A DNA stretch of 64,000 bases from Muribaculaceae bacterium (GTDB taxonomy: Bacteria > Bacteroidota > Bacteroidia > Bacteroidales > Muribaculaceae): NCBI GenBank assembly GCA_017621845.1, contig JAGASI010000025.1, positions 71,619 through 135,618 of the forward strand, written 5' to 3'. Position 1 is the first letter of the stretch. Each line of letters opens with the position of its first letter. The position numbers and the translations under genes are program-made. This document shows, one piece after another, positions 27,380 through 37,193 of this stretch. The notes under the pieces are model-generated. The model ran no database searches. It was not told where the DNA came from and saw nothing but the letters and a program-made list of their open reading frames with translations.

Positions 27380-28762
27380 CCATATCCGACCCAATCCACG
27401 AATTTTAAAACACAGTGTCAACGTATACACCAACAACAAGACTGCCATCGGCAATGTGGATACAAACAGTCGCCCGAAGTCGGCGTATGCTCCGACATAT
27501 ATAGAGATATAACCACCTGACACCAACAGATACAGGAACAGCCGATTATAATCAACAACCGTCCGTCGCCTGAATATCGCATAGACAAAATAACAGCCCC
27601 ACCCTGACACCAACAGAAATATAACCCAAAACGGTATACTCAGCTTGTTAAAAACCGTCAGGGGACGCGACTTGTATGTCGGATATCTGTATGCTTGACG
27701 TGCATCAGTCATATATTGGGAAACCGCGACTCGGGCCTTATATTCCTTGAGAATACCACCATGTGAAGTACGTTCATTAAACAATCTCACCGCCGATTCG
27801 CTCATCCCTTTAACCATCCTGACTGCAACACGTCTTATTTCCTTCAATCTGTTTCCCGACCATATCGAGTCGGCTATCGACTGATAACGCGCCGGCTCGT
27901 AGACATTGTGCAACTCATAGAACTGATTATACTCATTCCACGGCAAATATCGGTTGACCTCCATTTTTTCAACCAGCCACCTATCCTCCTCATTCCACAA
28001 TTCAGGTCTCAGAGATACTACTCCCGGGGCAGCTAATATACGGTTAATCGACACTACCAATGTACCATATCTCAATCCATATACGCTCTTGATATAAGCG
28101 TTATAACCCATAACAGCACCTATGGCAACTATAGCCGGCACCGTCAACATACCGGCCAAACGCCGCTTGCTATGGCATTTCAATGCCATAACAGCCGACA
28201 GCACCACAAGCACTACCGGAATAAAGATAAACGCCGGCCTTATCGACAACATCACCAACAGCAAGACAGCGACCCTACTTACACCTCGCCACGAGGGATT
28301 ACCCATCAACGCGATTATATACCAGGTCATTATCACCGACAACGACACCGAGGGCGCCTCACTGCACACCCCACTCATCATTGTCGGGAACGTCGGCCAC
28401 AGGATATAAAACAACATCACCACACGACCCGGCCATTTCCCAAGTCCGAAGACTCCAACCAAACGTCTGAACATCACTACCGACCAACAATAGAGAGCCG
28501 TCTGTATAACCCATAAGGCAAGACCGGCCCCATCTCCCATCCAATCACATATCCACAGAATAAAAGGATAGCCAGGCGTGCGCAGTTTGTCCGCGACTCC
28601 CGACTCAAACCAATTTATTGCCGCCACCTTATATGAAATCGAATCATACAGGTCATAACACCCGTCAACTGCCAGAAATGTCACCAACGATGACACCAGA
28701 GCCAACGTTGCCCACCATACTCCCGGCAACGACACAATACGCTTAAGTCTCTTATCTTCCAC
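27302..28762 (-). CDS. GT-C fold membrane glycosyltransferase-like protein
   Basis: A 486-residue polytopic protein with about ten hydrophobic segments. The N-terminal loop after the first membrane segment has DGCYDLYDSISY (acidic motif, residues 33-44) and LRTPGYP (about 60-66), the pattern of GT-C transferases of the PMT/ArnT kind, which use lipid-linked sugars outside the inner membrane. The C-terminal part is basic (FRRRTVVDYNRLF). It is the last gene of a minus-strand operon, 16 bases after a longer paralogue. Donor and acceptor are unknown; modification of a surface glycan or lipid is likely. Its 3' end overlaps the convergent dispanin gene by 78 bases. Confidence 0.7.
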   Translation of the reverse strand: MEDKRLKRIVSLPGVWWATLALVSSLVTFLAVDGCYDLYDSISYKVAAINWFESGVADKLRTPGYPFILWICDWMGDGAGLALWVIQTALYCWSVVMFRRLVGVFGLGKWPGRVVMLFYILWPTFPTMMSGVCSEAPSVSLSVIMTWYIIALMGNPSWRGVSRVAVLLLVMLSIRPAFIFIPVVLVVLSAVMALKCHSKRRLAGMLTVPAIVAIGAVMGYNAYIKSVYGLRYGTLVVSINRILAAPGVVSLRPELWNEEDRWLVEKMEVNRYLPWNEYNQFYELHNVYEPARYQSIADSIWSGNRLKEIRRVAVRMVKGMSESAVRLFNERTSHGGILKEYKARVAVSQYMTDARQAYRYPTYKSRPLTVFNKLSIPFWVIFLLVSGWGCYFVYAIFRRRTVVDYNRLFLYLLVSGGYISIYVGAYADFGRLFVSTLPMAVLLLVYTLTLCFKIRGLGRIWSGHSAKARAHEIHKLEVSDDQSDNN

Positions 28763-28778
28763 AGCTTATCTGTCTTAT

Positions 28779-30800
28779 TTAACTCTCGTTCTGCAAATAT
28801 CGGTTATAACACATTCCCACCAATATCACTATCGGAATCATATATGGCGAAAAAAGTCGCGCATAGTCGGCCTGAGCAAGCGTCAACATCGTTGCTCCTC
28901 CTACTGCCACCGTCATATATATCATGACCTCAGCAACCGACATATACCTCCGGCGTCTCATTCGCTTGACATAATAAACCATCAGCCCCAATACAAACAT
29001 CACTCCCATCCACATCGGGATATGGATATTGTAGAGGAAAAAACCTATCGGCGTCTGCGGCGGATAATACATCAGATTGGCATTCATGCTATTAATAATC
29101 AACTTGGCCATACCACAGACATACTCTCCACCATGATCATTCAACAGCTTATCAGCCGCCTGCTGGATATGACGAGGCTGTAGTTCTGTGTCATTACCCT
29201 CCCCTGAATACCACTCTTCAGCCAATGGTTGAAGACGTTCAGGAATTACCAGATGATCATAAACCCCCGTGTTGATCATTTCCCATGAAAACAACACATT
29301 AAATGCAACAACAACAGAGCCCGACTTCACACCATACTTCTCCCACACAGCGTGATTATATCCCATCAACACAGCAACAGCTACCGCCCCGCTTACCACC
29401 AATTTTACCGCACCTCGCCTTACTCCAATAACCAGTCCATATAGCCCCGCTATTATCACGGCCATAACCAACGACAACATAGCCGGACGCGTCATTAACC
29501 CCATGACCATCATCAACACTAATGGTACAACGCGGCCCCACCCTCGACCTTCATATACTCGCCAACTCTCATCAAGGATGATCAGCGTCATCGATATAGC
29601 CAATGACTCGGTCATCAGCTCACATGTCTGGAGCTCATATTGAAGCGACAGCACATAGAACAACAATATCACGCGACATATAGTATCTCTCAATTTAAGT
29701 CTTTGCAATATCTGCCACAGACTATTGATACTCACCAAGAATACTGCCAACTGTATTAAAAAAACCACCCAAAATCCCTCTTTATACCCTATATAGCATA
29801 TCAACGAATATACCGGCGGCCTAAACGAGTCTATACTCCATTCTTCAACCAGTCTTCTCCCTGCTCCTATATATGTGGCTTCGTCAGAACCCTCTATATG
29901 ACCCCACAAAAGGTAAATCGCGACACTTAACACTGCTGCTACTATAATCATCAGTCTCTCGGGATGATAGCGCCACATATTAGCGATGCCACATGCCTTC
30001 CCCACGACACACGTCAATGAGTGTCCCACGTGATAAGTATGGGGGTCAAGCGTCTTGACAAATAGCGTCACCGCCATCGTCTGCAAGGCTATAAACTTGA
30101 GCTGATAAGCCTCAGAGGCAAAATATAGCATCACACATCCCAACAGCATGGCTCCACACATCACCATACAGTATCGATCTACCGGCTTATTTTTCCATCG
30201 GGCATAGATGAAATAAGCGCCCCACCCGGCCACAGACATATATACCATCGAGAAGTTTATCGAATATATACTTAGGTAGTGATATAATTGCCCTACAACA
30301 TTGGAGGCCCCCTCAAATTGTGGCACATAAACTATCGACTCATGACAAGACCTGAGCACATTCAGCACCGCATCTTTAAACCCGGGGAAATTATTATCCG
30401 ACCACAAGGGTACCATATACACCGCCATGTCTATCACCAAAAACATCAGCCAACCCAACTTTCCCCATCCGGGCTTCTTGATCATCGAGACTGCCAACCA
30501 AACGGTTATAACTCCAAGCGGTGCCAACATTCCCTCGGGTCCTGACTGACACGTCAACAGGGTGACCGACGGCCATACACAATAGTACACCATCAGCAAC
30601 CGGCGGGGCCATCGGCTTAAATCAAGCATCTCCAACAATCGACCGTAAAATACCACCGACAACAGATAAACCGTCAAGGACGACATGTCAATGGTCAAAC
30701 CCAACAGGCTGGCCGGCGCCACCACAAAAAACAGCGCTAATATCAACCATGTCTCCGTTGGACGAAGGTCTAACGTTAAGTTGACTTTATGAAAGCTCAT
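28779..30800 (-). CDS. Two-module GT-C-like membrane protein (degenerate module fused to intact module)
   Basis: A 673-residue polytopic protein. The open frame continues upstream to 30899, but those 33 codons lie within the GNAT gene; ATG at 30800 (MSFHKVNLTL) gives a 14-base overlap and a natural start. Residues about 275-673 form an intact GT-C-like module with an acidic loop (EGSDEATYIGAG) and FRPPVYS, the counterpart of RTPGYP in the next gene. Residues 1-270 resemble the same fold but lack the acidic loop, and the middle is much shorter. Shared blocks are LSRWPRRLLMVYYCVWP here and LGKWPGRVVMLFYILWP in the neighbour. It looks like a gene fusion after tandem duplication. The first half is probably non-catalytic. 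Confidence 0.65.
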   Translation of the reverse strand: MSFHKVNLTLDLRPTETWLILALFFVVAPASLLGLTIDMSSLTVYLLSVVFYGRLLEMLDLSRWPRRLLMVYYCVWPSVTLLTCQSGPEGMLAPLGVITVWLAVSMIKKPGWGKLGWLMFLVIDMAVYMVPLWSDNNFPGFKDAVLNVLRSCHESIVYVPQFEGASNVVGQLYHYLSIYSINFSMVYMSVAGWGAYFIYARWKNKPVDRYCMVMCGAMLLGCVMLYFASEAYQLKFIALQTMAVTLFVKTLDPHTYHVGHSLTCVVGKACGIANMWRYHPERLMIIVAAVLSVAIYLLWGHIEGSDEATYIGAGRRLVEEWSIDSFRPPVYSLICYIGYKEGFWVVFLIQLAVFLVSINSLWQILQRLKLRDTICRVILLFYVLSLQYELQTCELMTESLAISMTLIILDESWRVYEGRGWGRVVPLVLMMVMGLMTRPAMLSLVMAVIIAGLYGLVIGVRRGAVKLVVSGAVAVAVLMGYNHAVWEKYGVKSGSVVVAFNVLFSWEMINTGVYDHLVIPERLQPLAEEWYSGEGNDTELQPRHIQQAADKLLNDHGGEYVCGMAKLIINSMNANLMYYPPQTPIGFFLYNIHIPMWMGVMFVLGLMVYYVKRMRRRRYMSVAEVMIYMTVAVGGATMLTLAQADYARLFSPYMIPIVILVGMCYNRYLQNES

Positions 30801-31710
30801 ATACTTGTTTTTGAGTAGGGATGCCTCCATGAGACTCTTTAAACTCGGCAAGTCCGACGTTAAGGACACCGTTCTCTGAGCTCGGCCCGGCATCCACAAT
30901 ACTTACCCCAATGTCTCGGCACCACGCCATTACCTCAGGTACCAACCGCGCCATAGGCCTCACTTCTCGTCTCTCATCGGGGACATTGCCCCAGTACACT
31001 ACTTGCATGACTCCCGGGGTCACGCGATGCATCTGCACCGCTGCCAAATCTTTACCCTCGAGCGACAATACACCGAAGTGGCCGTCTACTACAGGAGCCG
31101 TACGGACAACCTGCTCTAATGTCATTCTCAACGGATAGCCTCGCCACGCACGGTTAATCCTGATTACCTCGTAGGCACGTGCTATATCATCGGGATTATG
31201 ACCGTCGAGCCTTATAAACCGATAATCCAATGGCAAGGACAGCTTATAATTATGCCTGGCACTACGATGCATCACCTTCAACGGGTCATCGTATGCCCTG
31301 ATATCAATATGATGATTGGTGTCGGTATACAACAGACGTCCATAACGTGCCATCGCAGCCTCCACCAAGGGTGCCGGCTCGGGATAATATAGAGCCGGGG
31401 GTAGCGTCACCCTCACACCAAGACCTCGTTCGCGGCCATAACCGACAAGAGCCTTGACTGCCTCCTCAATATCTGCCTCCCCGGGCCTCTCAGGACCATA
31501 GACCGGACCACCAAAAGGTGCCGAAAACGGCGACAGCAACAGTCCGTCACGCTCTCCCAATATCCATCCGACCTTCCCGGCCGACAGATAATATACCTGA
31601 CGACAACGTCCGGCATTTAGCTCATTGAACGATACCGTGTTATATATATGGTTGTTAGCTGACGTATATAGTCGGCCAAACTCGTCTGAGGTGACTCTGC
31701 TTATTATCAT
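30787..31710 (-). CDS. GNAT/FemAB-like acyl or aminoacyl transferase
   Basis: A 307-residue protein with the two-lobed pattern of GNAT-like BioF2/FemAB relatives. The N-terminal lobe (about 1-130) has NHIYNTVSFNEL and a GWILGERDG strand; the C-terminal lobe (140-300) has HRSARHNYKLS, a basic region often seen before the acceptor helix, and a GLAEFKESHGG ending typical of this group. These proteins transfer acyl or amino-acid groups to sugars or lipids, which suits its place as first gene of an operon with two GT-C-like membrane proteins. The start at 31710 is only 4 bases after a -7 element, so the message may be leaderless. Confidence 0.65.
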   Translation of the reverse strand: MIISRVTSDEFGRLYTSANNHIYNTVSFNELNAGRCRQVYYLSAGKVGWILGERDGLLLSPFSAPFGGPVYGPERPGEADIEEAVKALVGYGRERGLGVRVTLPPALYYPEPAPLVEAAMARYGRLLYTDTNHHIDIRAYDDPLKVMHRSARHNYKLSLPLDYRFIRLDGHNPDDIARAYEVIRINRAWRGYPLRMTLEQVVRTAPVVDGHFGVLSLEGKDLAAVQMHRVTPGVMQVVYWGNVPDERREVRPMARLVPEVMAWCRDIGVSIVDAGPSSENGVLNVGLAEFKESHGGIPTQKQVYELS

Positions 31711-31714
31711 GCCA

Positions 31715-31722
31715 CAAAGTTA
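31715..31722 (-). promoter_or_regulatory. -7 element of the GNAT/GT-C operon
   Basis: TAACTTTG on the minus strand is an exact TAnnTTTG match, but it ends only 4 bases before the ATG at 31710. The TSS expected from the family rule falls within 1-3 bases of the start codon. The upstream -33 element overlaps the plus-strand -7 element of nadA. Confidence 0.55.
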
Positions 31723-31735
31723 ACCAATTTTTTAT

Positions 31736-31743
31736 TAACTTTG
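31736..31743 (+). promoter_or_regulatory. -7 element of nadA
   Basis: TAACTTTG is an exact TAnnTTTG match on the plus strand, 13 bases from the divergent copy at 31715-31722. Transcription should start near 31747, which favours the ATG at 31778 over the GTG at 31751 as the nadA start. Confidence 0.6.
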
Positions 31744-31777
31744 TGGTCTCGTGGACTCTATTGCCACTATAACCACT

Positions 31778-32704
31778 ATGGACACTGATATTAAACAACA
31801 GATACTCGATCTTAAACGTGAGCGCGGTGCCATAATCCTCGCCCACTACTATCAACGGCCCGAGATACAGGACCTCGCCGACTATATCGGTGACTCGCTG
31901 GCCCTTGCCCAGATTGCCACACGACTCAAAGAGGACGTTGTGGTAATGTGTGGAGTACACTTCATGGCCGAGACGGTCAAGGTATTATGCCCCGACAAGA
32001 CCGTACTTATCCCGGCTCCCGAGGCCGGATGCTCGTTGGCCGACTCATGCCCGGCCGAGGATTTTGAAGTTCTGGTCAAAGCCCACCCCGATGCCACCGT
32101 CATCTCTTATGTCAACACTTCAGCCGAGGTCAAGGCTCTCAGCGACATCCTTGTCACCTCGTCCAACGCTCTGAAAATCGTTGACTCTCTGCCCAAGGAC
32201 ACCAAGATAATATTTGGTCCTGACCATAATCTCGGCAACTATGTTGCTTCTCAGACCGGCCGCGACATGATTATATGGGACGGCGCATGCCATGTCCACG
32301 AACAATTTTCGCTCTCCAAACTCATCGAGCTCAAAAAAACTCATCCCGGAGCACGGGTTCTGGTTCACCCCGAGTGCCCGCGTCCAATCGTGATGCTCGC
32401 CGATAAAGTAGGTTCTACAGCCGCACTGCTCAACTACGCCGCCGAGAGTGACGCCCATGAATTTCTGGTGGCAACCGAGAGCGGCATCCTCCATCAGATG
32501 CAACTCAAATGCCCTGACAAAACATTCATACCAGTGCCACCCGAGGACGGCACCTGTGCCTGCAACAACTGCTCGTACATGAAGCTGATAACCCTTGAGC
32601 GACTTCGCGACTGCCTCAAAAATCTTACCCCAACCGTTGAGGTAGACCCCGCAATCGCCAACCGTGCACGACGTCCTATCGACGCCATGCTTGCACTCAG
32701 CTGA
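31778..32704 (+). CDS. nadA: Quinolinate synthase A
   Basis: NadA condenses iminoaspartate with dihydroxyacetone phosphate to quinolinate, the ring-forming step of de novo NAD synthesis, using a [4Fe-4S] cluster. The 308-residue protein starts MDTDIKQQILDLKRERGAI. An in-frame GTG at 31751 would add 9 residues but lies within a few bases of the predicted transcription start, so I prefer ATG at 31778. Cluster ligands are visible: Cys58 in MCGVHFMAE, Cys171 in DGACHVHE, and one of the cysteines in CACNNC (260-265, most likely the last). nadB and nadC are not in the window; leuS follows after 39 bases. Confidence 0.96.
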   Translation: MDTDIKQQILDLKRERGAIILAHYYQRPEIQDLADYIGDSLALAQIATRLKEDVVVMCGVHFMAETVKVLCPDKTVLIPAPEAGCSLADSCPAEDFEVLVKAHPDATVISYVNTSAEVKALSDILVTSSNALKIVDSLPKDTKIIFGPDHNLGNYVASQTGRDMIIWDGACHVHEQFSLSKLIELKKTHPGARVLVHPECPRPIVMLADKVGSTAALLNYAAESDAHEFLVATESGILHQMQLKCPDKTFIPVPPEDGTCACNNCSYMKLITLERLRDCLKNLTPTVEVDPAIANRARRPIDAMLALS

Positions 32705-32724
32705 CATCCCTCAAATATTTAAAT

Positions 32725-32746
32725 CACCAATTACCAATCCCCAATG
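32725..32746 (+). repeat. CCAATT-type repeat upstream of leuS
   Basis: The 22 bases ending in the leuS start codon (CACCAATTACCAATCCCCAA then TG) consist of repeated CCAAT units. Related units precede the HAD gene (35610-35637) and occur inverted in the 3' end of ribF (37152-37182). Confidence 0.5.
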
Positions 32747-35518
32747 GAATACAATCATCGAGTCATAGAACAACGCTGGCAACAATACTGGAAGGACAAT
32801 GCCACCTACCACACCGTCATCGACAACTCTCGCCCCAAATACTATGTCCTGGATATGTTCCCCTACCCCTCGGGGGCCGGACTACACGTCGGTCATCCCC
32901 TGGGATACATCGCCAGTGACATCTACTCTCGCTACAAACGCCTCCAAGGATTTAACGTACTTCATCCGATGGGCTATGACGCATATGGTCTTCCTGCCGA
33001 ACAATATGCCATCCAGACAGGCCAACACCCTGAGATTACAACTCGCCAAAATATAGCCCGCTACCGCTCCCAGCTCGACAAGATAGGATTTTGCTATGAC
33101 TGGGACAGGGAAGTGCGCACATGTGATCCTCGTTATTACCACTGGACTCAGTGGGCCTTCAAACGTATGTTTGACTCTTGGTATGACAACACAGCCGACA
33201 AAGCACGGCCTATAGCCGACCTCGAGTCTTATCTCGCCGAACACGGCACCGAGGGACTAAACGCCGCCGCAACCAAAAAGTTAAACATCTCTGCCCAAGA
33301 ATGGAATGACATGGACCCCAAAGCCAAAAGCGATACTCTGATGAACTATCGCCTGGCATTCCTGGCCAACACCATGGTCAACTGGTGTCCCAAACTCGGC
33401 ACCGTCCTGGCTAATGACGAGGTAAGCGAAGGCCTATCGATACGCGGTGGATACCCCGTCGAGCAACGACTCATGTATCAATGGTGCCTGAGAGTCTCGG
33501 CTTACGCCGACCGCCTGCTACGTGGTCTTGACCGCCTCGACTGGAGCGACTCTCTCAAAGAGACACAACGCAACTGGATAGGCCGCAGCGAAGGCGCTCA
33601 ACTCAACTTCCACGTCGCCGACACCGATATAGACATGACCATATTCACCACACGCGCTGACACAGTCTTTGGCGTGACTTTCATGGTATTGGCTCCCGAG
33701 AGTAAATATGTAGACATGATTACCACGCCCGACCATCGTGCCGAAGTCGATGAATACGTCGCCGCCACCCGGCGCAAGACCGAGCGCGAGCGCATGATTG
33801 ACAAAAAAGTCTCAGGCGTCTTTACCGGTGCATATGCCATCAATCCTCTCTCGGGGAAACGTATTCCCATCTGGGTCAGCGACTATGTCCTCGCCGGCTA
33901 CGGCACAGGCGCCATCATGGCCGTGCCTGCCCATGACAGCCGCGACTGGGCTTTCGCCAGACATTTTGACCTTCCCATCATTCCTCTCATCGAGGGTGCT
34001 GACGTCTCTGAAGCCTCTTTTGACGCCAAGGAAGGTATAATGATTAACTCCGAGGGACCCGAGCTCAACCTTAACGGACTCACCGTCAAGGACGCGATCG
34101 CCCGCACCAAAGAGTTTATCAAAGAAAAAGGTATCGGCGATGTCAAAGTCAATTACCGCCTGCGCGACGCCATCTTCTCGCGTCAACGCTACTGGGGCGA
34201 GCCTTTCCCTGTCTACTACAAAGACGGCATCCCCACGATGCTCGATGACCGAGACCTCCCGCTGTTGCTACCCGAGGTCGACAAATACCTTCCCACCGAG
34301 GACGGTCAACCTCCATTGGGACGTGCCAAAAACTGGACAACGCCCGAGGGATATCCTCTGGAGCTTAACACAATGCCGGGATTTGCCGGCTCGTCAGCCT
34401 ACTACCTCCGATATATGGACCCTCACAACGACGAGGCCCTTGTTTCGACCGAGGCCAACAACTATTGGCGGCAAGTAGACTTGTATATCGGCGGCACCGA
34501 GCACGCTACCGGACACCTCATATACAGCCGATTCTGGAACAAATTCCTCTATGACCTGGGGCTCGTGGTCGAGGATGAGCCATTCCGCCGCCTCGTCAAC
34601 CAGGGCATGATTCAGGGCAGGTCCAACTTTGTTTACCGTATCAAGGACACCAATACCTTTGTCTCCCACGAACTTAAAAAAGACTACGACACCACACCCA
34701 TACATGTCGATATCAACCTCGTATCAAACGACATCCTCGACAAAGAGGCTTTCAGACAATGGCGTCCCGAGTTTAATACCGCCGAATTCATCACCGCCGA
34801 CGACGGCATCTACCGCTGTGGATATGCCGTCGAAAAGATGTCCAAGTCGATGTTCAACGTCGTCAATCCCGATGACATAGTAGAGAAATATGGAGCCGAC
34901 ACCCTGAGACTTTATGAGATGTTCCTCGGCCCGCTACAACAAAGCAAGCCCTGGGATACCAACGGCATCGACGGCGTCAACCGCTTCCTCAAAAAACTAT
35001 GGGGTCTATTCTATAAGGGTGATACCTTCTTGCCTGACAACAGCGAGCCATCTCGCGAAGCACTCCGTTCTCTACACCGCCTCATCAAAAAAGTCACCGC
35101 CGACATCGAGAACTTCTCCTATAACACCTCTGTCGCAGCCTTCATGATATGTGTCAACGAGTTGTCAGCCATGAAATGCCACTCTTCGGAAGTCCTCTCT
35201 CAACTCCTGATACTCTTGGCCCCGTTTGCTCCACATATCACCGAACAGCTATGGCACGACCTCGGCAACGAGAATACCATATGTGACGCCACGTGGCCCG
35301 TCGCCGATGACAAATACCTCGTTGAAGACTCGGTAAACTATGCCGTATCATTCAACGGTAAAGCCCGCTTCAACATACAGGTGAGCCCTGACACCCCATC
35401 TGACGAAGTGCAGGCCCGAGCTCTCGCCGATCCCGCCGCCGCACGCTGGCTTGAAGGCAAGACCGTCGTCAAAGTCATCGTTGTCCCCCGCAAAATCGTC
35501 AACATCGTCATTAAATAG
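32744..35518 (+). CDS. leuS: Leucyl-tRNA synthetase
   Basis: A class I synthetase that charges tRNA-Leu. The 924-residue protein has the HIGH motif as HVGH in [14 protein letters not shown] (about 41-54), a CP1 editing insertion with the acidic [16 protein letters not shown] region (about 385-400), and KMSKS near residue 699 ([11 protein letters not shown]). The insertion between the catalytic core and editing domain (about 150-200) is longer than in E. coli (860 residues), as is usual in Bacteroidota. All catalytic motifs are intact. It follows nadA after 39 bases and ends at the hairpin 35523-35552. Confidence 0.98.
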   Translation: MEYNHRVIEQRWQQYWKDNATYHTVIDNSRPKYYVLDMFPYPSGAGLHVGHPLGYIASDIYSRYKRLQGFNVLHPMGYDAYGLPAEQYAIQTGQHPEITTRQNIARYRSQLDKIGFCYDWDREVRTCDPRYYHWTQWAFKRMFDSWYDNTADKARPIADLESYLAEHGTEGLNAAATKKLNISAQEWNDMDPKAKSDTLMNYRLAFLANTMVNWCPKLGTVLANDEVSEGLSIRGGYPVEQRLMYQWCLRVSAYADRLLRGLDRLDWSDSLKETQRNWIGRSEGAQLNFHVADTDIDMTIFTTRADTVFGVTFMVLAPESKYVDMITTPDHRAEVDEYVAATRRKTERERMIDKKVSGVFTGAYAINPLSGKRIPIWVSDYVLAGYGTGAIMAVPAHDSRDWAFARHFDLPIIPLIEGADVSEASFDAKEGIMINSEGPELNLNGLTVKDAIARTKEFIKEKGIGDVKVNYRLRDAIFSRQRYWGEPFPVYYKDGIPTMLDDRDLPLLLPEVDKYLPTEDGQPPLGRAKNWTTPEGYPLELNTMPGFAGSSAYYLRYMDPHNDEALVSTEANNYWRQVDLYIGGTEHATGHLIYSRFWNKFLYDLGLVVEDEPFRRLVNQGMIQGRSNFVYRIKDTNTFVSHELKKDYDTTPIHVDINLVSNDILDKEAFRQWRPEFNTAEFITADDGIYRCGYAVEKMSKSMFNVVNPDDIVEKYGADTLRLYEMFLGPLQQSKPWDTNGIDGVNRFLKKLWGLFYKGDTFLPDNSEPSREALRSLHRLIKKVTADIENFSYNTSVAAFMICVNELSAMKCHSSEVLSQLLILLAPFAPHITEQLWHDLGNENTICDATWPVADDKYLVEDSVNYAVSFNGKARFNIQVSPDTPSDEVQARALADPAAARWLEGKTVVKVIVVPRKIVNIVIK

Positions 35519-35522
35519 TAAC

Positions 35523-35552
35523 AAGTGTCGAGACCATGAAGTCTCGACACTT
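35523..35552. terminator. Hairpin after leuS
   Basis: AAGTGTCGAGAC and GTCTCGACACTT form a perfect 12-bp stem with a 6-base loop (CATGAA). It starts 4 bases after the leuS stop. Only a short T stretch follows, so termination strength is uncertain. Confidence 0.65.
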
Positions 35553-35609
35553 CGATGTTTCGGAGCTTTGAGACTACGATTAATCGTGTAGTCGAGCAAC
35601 TCGACTATC

Positions 35610-35637
35610 TCCAATTCCCAACTTCCAATTCCCAATG
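35610..35637 (+). repeat. CCAATT-type repeat upstream of the HAD gene
   Basis: CCAATTCCCAACTTCCAATT and the next CCCAATG end in the start codon of the HAD hydrolase gene. The unit is the same as that in front of leuS (32725-32746). Confidence 0.5.
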
Positions 35638-36255
35638 ACAACCACCCTACTGTTTGATCTCGGCGGAGTCATCATGGACATTGACCGCCATCGATGTATC
35701 GAGGCCTTCGAGGCTCTTGGTATGCCCGACATAGCTGATTTTCTCGGTGACTACAGTCAATCGGGGCCCTTTGCCGGTGTCGAGGACGGCTCGGTATCGC
35801 CTGCCCGATTTCGCGACATTATACGCCGGCATATCCCCCACCCCGTCACTGATGACGAGATTGACAGGGCGTTCTGCCGCTTCCTCATTGGTATACCACG
35901 TCACCGACTCGTGACCTTGCGTGAACTTGCCAAACACTATCGCGTGTGCCTCCTGTCCAACACCAACCCCATAATGTGGAACTCGTTCATAGCCGACCAA
36001 TTCACCGGTGAGGGCCTTACACGAGAGGATTACTTTGACGGCATGGTGACATCGTTTGAGGCACATGCACTTAAACCCGCGCCCGAGATTTTCAATTACA
36101 CCGCCGATAAACTCGGTCTGGAACCATCCGAGACCCTCTTTCTCGATGACTCCGAGGCCAACTGTGAGGCGGCGCGCCGATGTGGCTATCACGCCGCACA
36201 CGTCGCTCCCGGCACCGAATTCACCGACACCCTTAAAGCCCTTGAACTCATCTAA
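35635..36255 (+). CDS. HAD-superfamily hydrolase, YihX-like
   Basis: A 206-residue phosphatase-like protein of the haloacid dehalogenase superfamily. Motif I is LLFDLGGVIMDID (nucleophile Asp near residue 8; the usual second Asp is Gly, as in the YihX group of sugar-phosphate phosphatases), motif II is LLSNTN (about 108-113), motif III Lys lies in ALKPAPEIF, and motif IV is FLDDSEAN (about 177-184). YihX dephosphorylates glucose-1-phosphate and FMN-type substrates, but the true substrate here is open. Its stop overlaps the ribF start (TAATG), so it could serve flavin metabolism. Confidence 0.85.
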   Translation: MTTTLLFDLGGVIMDIDRHRCIEAFEALGMPDIADFLGDYSQSGPFAGVEDGSVSPARFRDIIRRHIPHPVTDDEIDRAFCRFLIGIPRHRLVTLRELAKHYRVCLLSNTNPIMWNSFIADQFTGEGLTREDYFDGMVTSFEAHALKPAPEIFNYTADKLGLEPSETLFLDDSEANCEAARRCGYHAAHVAPGTEFTDTLKALELI

Positions 36256-37193
36256 TGTCCGATAAGATTATAGCATCCATAGGCACATTTGACGGTGTTC
36301 ACCGTGGCCACCGCTTTTTACTCGACCAACTCAGACAACTGGCACGGGACAACGGCGACGCCACCGTCATGGCCGTGACCTTTGACCGGCATCCGTTGGC
36401 ACTCATCGCTCCCGAGCGCCAACCGGCACGCCTCACCCCCAATGACCTCAAACAGCGGCTGTTGCTCGAAGCCGGTGTGGACCGTGTCGAGATTTTTGAA
36501 TTTGACCGTCAAGTCAAGGAGATGACTGCCGGTGAATTCATGGCATTGCTCAGAGACCGATATGGTGTAACACGCGTTCTCACCGGCTATGACAATTCTT
36601 TTGGCAGTGACCGCCCCCATGGTATCGAGCAATACCGCCATATAGCTCCGGATGGCGTCACAGTAGATGTTGGCCTTCCTCTCATCATCAACGACATTCC
36701 CGTTTCTTCAACACGCATACGACGAGCCCTCAGCGAGGGAAACCTCGCCGACGCCAATCTCATGTTAGGTCGGCCCTACCGCGTCTCAGGCACTGTCACC
36801 CACGGTCAACACTTAGGACACCGCTTGGGCTTTCCTACAGCCAACCTCCAAATACCACCGCACACACAAGTGCCCAAAAACGGCGTCTACGCCGCTACAG
36901 CTACCGTTGACAGCAAATCCTACCCGGCAATGGTCAACATCGGTCTGAGACCAACCGTAGAGCCCTCAACGGGCTTATCTGCACCAACCCCCACTATTGA
37001 GGCCCACATCATCGACTTCGCCGGCGACATATATGGCGCGTCGCTATCACTCGACTTTATCGCCCGACTACGCGACGAGCAACGTTTCCCTTCCCTCGAC
37101 GCCCTCACGGCCCAACTCAACGCCGACCGCCGAGCCACCCTCCACTGCATTGAAAATTGGAATTTGGGATTAGGGATTAGTGGCAAGCTGTGA
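36255..37193 (+). CDS. ribF: Bifunctional riboflavin kinase/FMN adenylyltransferase
   Basis: RibF phosphorylates riboflavin to FMN and then makes FAD. The 312-residue protein has the N-terminal nucleotidyltransferase domain (about 1-180; SIGTFDGVHRGHRFLL and SSTRIRRAL) and the C-terminal flavokinase domain (about 185-305; GRPYRVSGTVTHGQ, LGFPTANL). The last 12 residues, NWNLGLGISGKL, are encoded by a low-complexity repeat of the kind found in nearby intergenic regions and do not look like conserved RibF sequence. The gene overlaps the HAD gene by one base. A 9-bp tandem repeat begins just after the stop. Confidence 0.96.
   Translation: MSDKIIASIGTFDGVHRGHRFLLDQLRQLARDNGDATVMAVTFDRHPLALIAPERQPARLTPNDLKQRLLLEAGVDRVEIFEFDRQVKEMTAGEFMALLRDRYGVTRVLTGYDNSFGSDRPHGIEQYRHIAPDGVTVDVGLPLIINDIPVSSTRIRRALSEGNLADANLMLGRPYRVSGTVTHGQHLGHRLGFPTANLQIPPHTQVPKNGVYAATATVDSKSYPAMVNIGLRPTVEPSTGLSAPTPTIEAHIIDFAGDIYGASLSLDFIARLRDEQRFPSLDALTAQLNADRRATLHCIENWNLGLGISGKL

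Noticed and set aside
30801..30899. Upstream extension of the two-module GT-C gene
   Set aside because: It lies inside the GNAT gene; the start at 30800 gives a normal 14-base overlap.
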